In this document: piece after piece, positions 59,791 to 64,000 of the stretch
Numbering within the stretch: the stretch's first letter is position 1
Layout of the letters: every line of letters begins with the position of its first letter
Made by a program: the position numbers and the translations under genes
Assembly: GCA_045599585.1 (NCBI GenBank)
Contig: JAZRWH010000003.1
Coordinates: 1 to 64,000 of the forward strand
Length of the DNA stretch: 64,000 bases
Reading direction: 5' to 3'
Origin: RGIG464 sp045599585
GTDB lineage: Bacteria; Myxococcota_A; Bradymonadia; UBA4248
The notes under the pieces: generated by a model
Told to the model about the DNA's origin: nothing
The model's database searches: none
What the model saw: the letters and a program-made list of their open reading frames with translations, nothing else

Positions 59791-62445
59791 GTGGCTGCAG
59801 ATAAAGAAAAAGTCCTTGAGGCGGCGCAGAAGTACGCAGACAAGGATCAATACGACAAAGCAATTCGTGAAATTCAAAAGATCAGCGATGATTACAAGTC
59901 TGATGCTCGAGTTCAGCTGAAGCTTGCAACTTATTACGAAAAAGCCAAACGAATACCCGAAGCTGTAGAGACGCTTACGGAGATTGCCAATCTCTATCGC
60001 AACCAGGGGGCTGCACAGAAGGCGCTTGCCATTATTAAACAGGCTCAAAAATTAGATCCTGTAAACTGTGAGTTGGCCCTTACGGGAGCAGAACTCTACG
60101 GTTCACTTGGTCTTCCGCATGAAGCAGTAGCTCAGCTAAGCCGCAGTATCGAATTCATTGATCCGTCAATGAATAATGAGATGTATGGCAAGTTGATCCA
60201 AATGATGGTGCGTGTAGACAGCGAAAATGTTCAAACGCGTATCAAATATGCCAAGTACCTTATCGATCAAAATGATCTCGAAGGTGCCTGCAGACAGTAT
60301 AGTCTGGCTTTGGCTCAGCTCCTCAGCAAAGATCGTCTTGTCGATTACGTCCAGACAGCTCGCGAGTATTTGAAGATTTGTCATGATGATACAGATACAA
60401 TCTTCAATCTGGCCAATATATATGTCAAGATGAATCGCTTTACGGATGCCGTAGCGATTATGTCGGATATCAGCGAAGAAATTCGTACGCCTGAAATTCA
60501 CGAACTTTTGGTCAAATGCTATACCCAGACGCGACGTACGAGCGAAGCCGTCAAAGAACTCAAAACGCTGGCTCGAAAACTTAAAACCAACGGCGAACGC
60601 GACGACGTTATCGAAGATGTTTGGCTTCGTGCTCAAAAATTAGCTCCGAACGATGAAGAAATCATCATGGCGCTTAATGGCGATGATGATATTCCGATGT
60701 TAGGTGCATCTGCTGTCTTTTCACTCAACGATTTGATGATGATCGCATCGACGCCAAGTGCCGAGCCTGTGAGTCAGCAGCAAAATTACAATCAGCCGCC
60801 GCAGTCGCCTTATCAGCAGCAAAATTACAATCAGCCGCCGCAGCCGCCCTATCAGCAGCAAAATTACAATCAGCCGCCGCAGCCGCCCTATCAGCAGCAA
60901 AATTACAATCAGCCGCCGCAGGCACCTGCTCGCGCAAACGATTCGTTGAATGCTGAGTTCTCGATGGCTTTAGAGGCGTACCATAACAGTGACCCAGCAC
61001 GTGCTGCTGCAATTTGTCAGCGTATTCTCGAAAGAGATGAGCAACACATGCCTTCGCTGCGTCTTCTTACAGAAATCTATGAACAGGCAGGGGACAACGT
61101 TTCTCAGGCCTATGTTGAACGAAAAATTGCCAAAGCCGTTTATCAGCGCGATCTCGAAGAAGGCATCAGACACGTCCTTATTGCCGAAAAATGTACGCCG
61201 AACGCTTGGGAAAATTACAATTTAATGCTCGTTTTTGGTGTTGATCCTACGCAGTACGGATTGTTGCCACCTGAAACCATGGGAAGCGTAAGCAGTGCTA
61301 CGCAGCAGCGAGTCTCTCGACAACCCGCGCCCGCACCCGCGCCCGCTCAGCCTCCTGTTCCGAATACGTTTAATAGACCGGCAGCCCCAGCACCTTCTCC
61401 ATTCGAAGCTGAATCATCAAGTATGATAGAAGAAATGGACGATCTCGATGGGGATACGCCTGCTGCACCGCTTCCAACTGTTGCGATCGAAGCTACGGTG
61501 CCTGCTCCATCGCAAAACCGTTTGGCTGCACCGCCTCCGATTCCGCGTCCTGGTGGATTTATGCCTCCTTCCAATGGCATTCGTGGCGGAATTCCTGCTG
61601 TTCCTACGGCCGGCATACCGCGTCCTGGGGTGAAAAGCGGTGCTGTTGCAGCGATTCCTCCTGTGACGAAAAATCCTGCTGTCGGCAATGTTCCGCCAGT
61701 TCCAAGCAACTTGCATCGTCGTATGACCCTCGAAATGCCCGCTCCAATGCAGTCAATTTCGAATGATGTCATTTCTGACCTCCGTAAGCTCGAAAAACCT
61801 AAAGCGACACCAGTTCCTCAGCCTTCTCAAAAACCTGGCTTCGCTACAGCTGCTTCGTTTATGAAACCTTCGTCGCCTTCCGCGGATAATGAAGAACTCT
61901 TCGGCGAAAATTTCATAGATGAGTTGGATGATGTTTTCGCTGGCCTCATGAACGAGAATGCTCCAGATGCGGAAGAAGAAGATGTGAATGGCGTAACAGC
62001 GAACAATGCTTTCATGCCTGGCCCTGTCAATGCTCAGCCGCCTCAGCCAAAAGCCCCCGCTGCGCCCAAACAACCGTTTGCACCAGCTCCAGTTCCTCAA
62101 CGCCCAACAGCAACCCCGGCTCGACCAGCAATCCCTAATCGTGCAGCTCCTGCTCCTGCTCGTCCTGCCTCTGTGCCCGGTCGCGCTCAATCTCAGGTTA
62201 TTCCGCGCGTTGGTTTCCAACCTGCTCCGCGTACCCCTGTTCAACCAGCAGCTCCACGTACGCCTGCTCAACCTGCGGGTATCCCCTTCAATGCAATGCA
62301 GCAAGTCCAGGCTATCCTCCAGGAAGTCGATTTCTATGCGTCACTCGGTTTGATGGATGATGCAAGCAAACTTATCCTCGGGCTCGTTCAGGAATATGGC
62401 GATACCGGAATCATTCACGATAAAAAAGTTTCCTTGGGATTATAA
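59791..62445 (+). CDS. TPR protein with Gln/Asn repeats and proline-rich linker
   Basis: 884 residues, GTG start with AGG upstream. Residues 1-290 contain at least five tetratricopeptide-like units (EAAQKYADKDQYDKAIREIQKISDDY, AVETLTEIANLYRNQGAAQKAL). Residues 329-380 hold four copies of a 13-residue unit QQQNYNQPPQPPY (39-bp DNA repeats, 60775-60930). A second helical part (about 390-480) is followed by a long Pro/Ala-rich disordered region to about 830, and a short final helix (QQVQAILQEVDFYASLGLMDDASKLILGLVQEYGD). Similar TPR proteins occur in type IV pilus and motility complexes of delta-type bacteria, but no such genes are visible here. It ends with a strong terminator. Confidence 0.75.
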   Translation: MAADKEKVLEAAQKYADKDQYDKAIREIQKISDDYKSDARVQLKLATYYEKAKRIPEAVETLTEIANLYRNQGAAQKALAIIKQAQKLDPVNCELALTGAELYGSLGLPHEAVAQLSRSIEFIDPSMNNEMYGKLIQMMVRVDSENVQTRIKYAKYLIDQNDLEGACRQYSLALAQLLSKDRLVDYVQTAREYLKICHDDTDTIFNLANIYVKMNRFTDAVAIMSDISEEIRTPEIHELLVKCYTQTRRTSEAVKELKTLARKLKTNGERDDVIEDVWLRAQKLAPNDEEIIMALNGDDDIPMLGASAVFSLNDLMMIASTPSAEPVSQQQNYNQPPQSPYQQQNYNQPPQPPYQQQNYNQPPQPPYQQQNYNQPPQAPARANDSLNAEFSMALEAYHNSDPARAAAICQRILERDEQHMPSLRLLTEIYEQAGDNVSQAYVERKIAKAVYQRDLEEGIRHVLIAEKCTPNAWENYNLMLVFGVDPTQYGLLPPETMGSVSSATQQRVSRQPAPAPAPAQPPVPNTFNRPAAPAPSPFEAESSSMIEEMDDLDGDTPAAPLPTVAIEATVPAPSQNRLAAPPPIPRPGGFMPPSNGIRGGIPAVPTAGIPRPGVKSGAVAAIPPVTKNPAVGNVPPVPSNLHRRMTLEMPAPMQSISNDVISDLRKLEKPKATPVPQPSQKPGFATAASFMKPSSPSADNEELFGENFIDELDDVFAGLMNENAPDAEEEDVNGVTANNAFMPGPVNAQPPQPKAPAAPKQPFAPAPVPQRPTATPARPAIPNRAAPAPARPASVPGRAQSQVIPRVGFQPAPRTPVQPAAPRTPAQPAGIPFNAMQQVQAILQEVDFYASLGLMDDASKLILGLVQEYGDTGIIHDKKVSLGL
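60775..60930 (+). repeat. Four tandem 39-bp repeats inside the TPR gene
   Basis: Each unit encodes QQQNYNQPPQ plus a variable (S/P)(P)Y ending; the last unit ends APA. Near identity at DNA level implies recent expansion by slippage, which keeps the frame because 39 is a multiple of three. Confidence 0.9.
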
Positions 62446-62473
62446 ATCTACAATTTGTAATTCTTGAAATATT

Positions 62474-62512
62474 GCGCCGAAAACAGTTGTTCTGATTTTC
62501 GGCGCTTTTTTT
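62474..62512 (+). terminator. Intrinsic terminator
   Basis: GCGCCGAAAA pairs with TTTTCGGCGC and is followed by seven T. Confidence 0.9.
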
Positions 62513-62520
62513 AACGCATG

Positions 62521-62568
62521 TCTTCTAATGAACATATTGCTTTGTTTGCGTCTTTGTTCATTAGAAGA
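62521..62568 (+). repeat. 14-bp perfect hairpin in the acyl-CoA ligase leader
   Basis: TCTTCTAATGAACA and TGTTCATTAGAAGA are separated by 20 bases, 47 bp before the ATG at 62615. It could be an operator or a leader structure. Confidence 0.6.
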
Positions 62569-62614
62569 TATTACAACTAAACAGCTTCGGCTCATTATTC
62601 ATAAGAAGAAATCT

Positions 62615-64000
62615 ATGGAACTCGAAATTCATTCTAATAACGCCGCTGATCTCCTAAAAAATTCCATTGATAAGTATGGTGATAAAGAATTTTTCGGCGT
62701 CAAAAAAGCTGGAAAATATGAATGGATCACTTTCTCTGAATTTGATGTCAGAGTGCGCAAATTCCGTTCGGCTGTGCGAAAAATGGGGATCGAAAAAGGC
62801 GATGTTATTGGCGTCATCGCAAGTAACTCCGTTGAATTTGCGCTTACTGTTTACGGCGCCTACGGCATCGGTGCTATCGTCGTCCCCATGTACGAAGTTC
62901 AAAAACCTTCCGATTGGGAATATATTATTAAAGATGCTAACATTAAACTTCTTGTCGTTGGAAACGATAATATAAAATCTCAAATCGAAGGGTTTAAGAT
63001 CGAGTCGATCAAAAATATTCTGGTTATCCGCTCTTCAGATAGCAAAGATCCTAATAATATTAATAACGTCATTAATCAGGAAGAAGGTCTCGTCAGCTGC
63101 ATCGAAATGGAAGGTTCCGAGATCGCTGATATCGTTTATACAAGTGGTACAACGGGCAACCCGAAAGGTGTTGAAATTACACACCGTAACCTCATTGAGG
63201 ACGTCGTCAGAACTTGTAAAGGTTTTAACCTCTTTCCCACTGATCGTACGCTCGCTTTCTTGCCCTGGGCTCACGCCTTTGGCAAAACGGTCGAACTCTT
63301 GCTTTTCCCCGCAGTAGGCGCCGCAATCGGCCTCGTGGAATCAAATCGTACCATCGTTCAGAATCTCCTCGAAGTCAATCCGACAGTATTTGTCTCTGTT
63401 CCTAAATTGTTCAACACAATTTATGATACAATTCACCAAAAACTTGAAGATAAAACGATCGCGCGTATGCTCTTCGGTCGAACTGAAGCTCTTGCTAAAA
63501 AAGCTCGCTCCGGCAAAGATCTCTCTTTCGCTGATAAACTTCAGATGAAAGTCCTCGATCGCGTCGTTGGAAACAAAGTGCGCAGCGTTTTCGGAAATAG
63601 CCTCCGCTTCTGTATCAGCGGCGGCGCTGCTCTCTCCGAAGAAGTCGCTAACTTCTTTATCGACTTCGGTATCGAAATCTATGAAGGGTACGGTATGACC
63701 GAAACGTCACCAATTATCGCCGTGAATACGCCTAATTTCGGACGCAAAGTCGGTTCCGTTGGTAAACCCCTTCCCGGCGTTCCCGTTCGCATTGAGGTCG
63801 ATCCGGACGGTGAAAGCTCTGATCAGGGCGAAATCATTGTCGGTGACCCGATCGTTATGAAGCAATATCATAATCTCCCCGAAACCACGGCTGAAGTTTT
63901 GACCGAAAATCATGAACTTCGTACTGGTGATATGGGCTTCCTTGATAAAGATGGCTTCCTCTTTATTACTGGCCGCGTTAAAGAACAATATAAACTCGAA
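62615..64000 (+). CDS. Long-chain fatty-acid--CoA ligase, partial at window end
   Basis: 462 residues are visible and the frame continues past the window. It is an AMP-forming ligase of the FadD15-like group common in delta-type bacteria and actinobacteria. The ATP/AMP motif is DIVYTSGTTGNPKGVEITHRNL (near residue 172). Further blocks are LPWAHAFGKTVELLLFPAVG, SLRFCISGGAALSEEVANFF, YEGYGMTETSPIIAVN and LRTGDMGFLDKDGFLFITGRVKEQYK, the hinge before the C-terminal subdomain, of which only the start is seen. It activates fatty acids for lipid synthesis or breakdown. No SD was seen before the ATG, only AAGAAGA. Confidence 0.9.
   Translation, partial: MELEIHSNNAADLLKNSIDKYGDKEFFGVKKAGKYEWITFSEFDVRVRKFRSAVRKMGIEKGDVIGVIASNSVEFALTVYGAYGIGAIVVPMYEVQKPSDWEYIIKDANIKLLVVGNDNIKSQIEGFKIESIKNILVIRSSDSKDPNNINNVINQEEGLVSCIEMEGSEIADIVYTSGTTGNPKGVEITHRNLIEDVVRTCKGFNLFPTDRTLAFLPWAHAFGKTVELLLFPAVGAAIGLVESNRTIVQNLLEVNPTVFVSVPKLFNTIYDTIHQKLEDKTIARMLFGRTEALAKKARSGKDLSFADKLQMKVLDRVVGNKVRSVFGNSLRFCISGGAALSEEVANFFIDFGIEIYEGYGMTETSPIIAVNTPNFGRKVGSVGKPLPGVPVRIEVDPDGESSDQGEIIVGDPIVMKQYHNLPETTAEVLTENHELRTGDMGFLDKDGFLFITGRVKEQYKLE

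Noticed and set aside
60775..60930. CRISPR array
   Set aside because: Repeats are contiguous, without spacers, and are in frame within a coding gene.

Overview
The window looks like a chromosomal stretch of an anaerobic Gram-negative bacterium of the former Deltaproteobacteria type, most like Myxococcota/Bradymonadota relatives (inference). It has a Tol-Pal motor set, many lipobox and signal-peptide proteins, an outer-membrane barrel, Stig1-like cysteine-rich lipoproteins and a myxobacterial-type RdgC plus partner pair. It also has the [FeFe]-hydrogenase maturase HydE and a PreTA/CodA pyrimidine set. Base composition is moderate to AT-rich. No prophage, plasmid backbone or CRISPR array was seen.

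Layout: 1-131 is the 3' end of an IS30-type transposase. 324-2554 is a tolQ-tolR-tolA-like operon. 2827-5581 holds a secreted protein with a catalytically dead-looking CHAP/NlpC-like domain and a TPR protein. 6091-6393 holds two tandem tRNA-Trp(CCA) genes in a 195-bp duplication. 6689-13577 runs csrA, a tail-anchored protein, an rdgC-like pair, uppP, a divergent RlmD-like protein and hydE. 13626-22256 holds a YbjN-like gene with a probable frameshift, a giant cysteine-rich lipoprotein, a membrane protein, a DUF2058 gene and argS. 23262-30928 is a broken type-1 BREX defence locus: a brxA stub, intact brxC, and pglX split in two, with brxB, pglZ and brxL not visible. 31158-35996 encodes a 1612-residue protein of unknown role ending in a GYSQG hydrolase-like domain. 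36661-44880 carries preT-preA and codA (pyrimidine catabolism and salvage), with a 7(1)-septoil-knot-type secreted protein, a DNA-deoxyinosine glycosylase, purU and secreted cysteine-rich proteins between them. 44952-49794 holds a lipoprotein, an outer-membrane barrel and mfd. 49795-51599 is a long non-coding region with palindromes and a decayed beta-helix surface-protein gene. 51600-64000 holds a UDG-like protein, a patatin, rnpB, gyrA, a VanW-family lipoprotein, rpe, a TPR/proline-rich protein and the start of a fatty-acid--CoA ligase.

The most unusual structure is intergenic. Seven copies of a composite element (58-163 bp, both orientations) share a G5/C5 hairpin, TGAGCG(T/G/C)CTAT on the left and ATACG(T/C)CGCTACCCC on the right, while the sequence between them varies but stays self-complementary. 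Some 18 more hairpins share only the inner logic: stem, then C-TAT on the left arm and ATA-C-G on the right arm (one unpaired C), with both flanking stems varying in a compensatory way. I know of no named repeat or RNA family with this signature.
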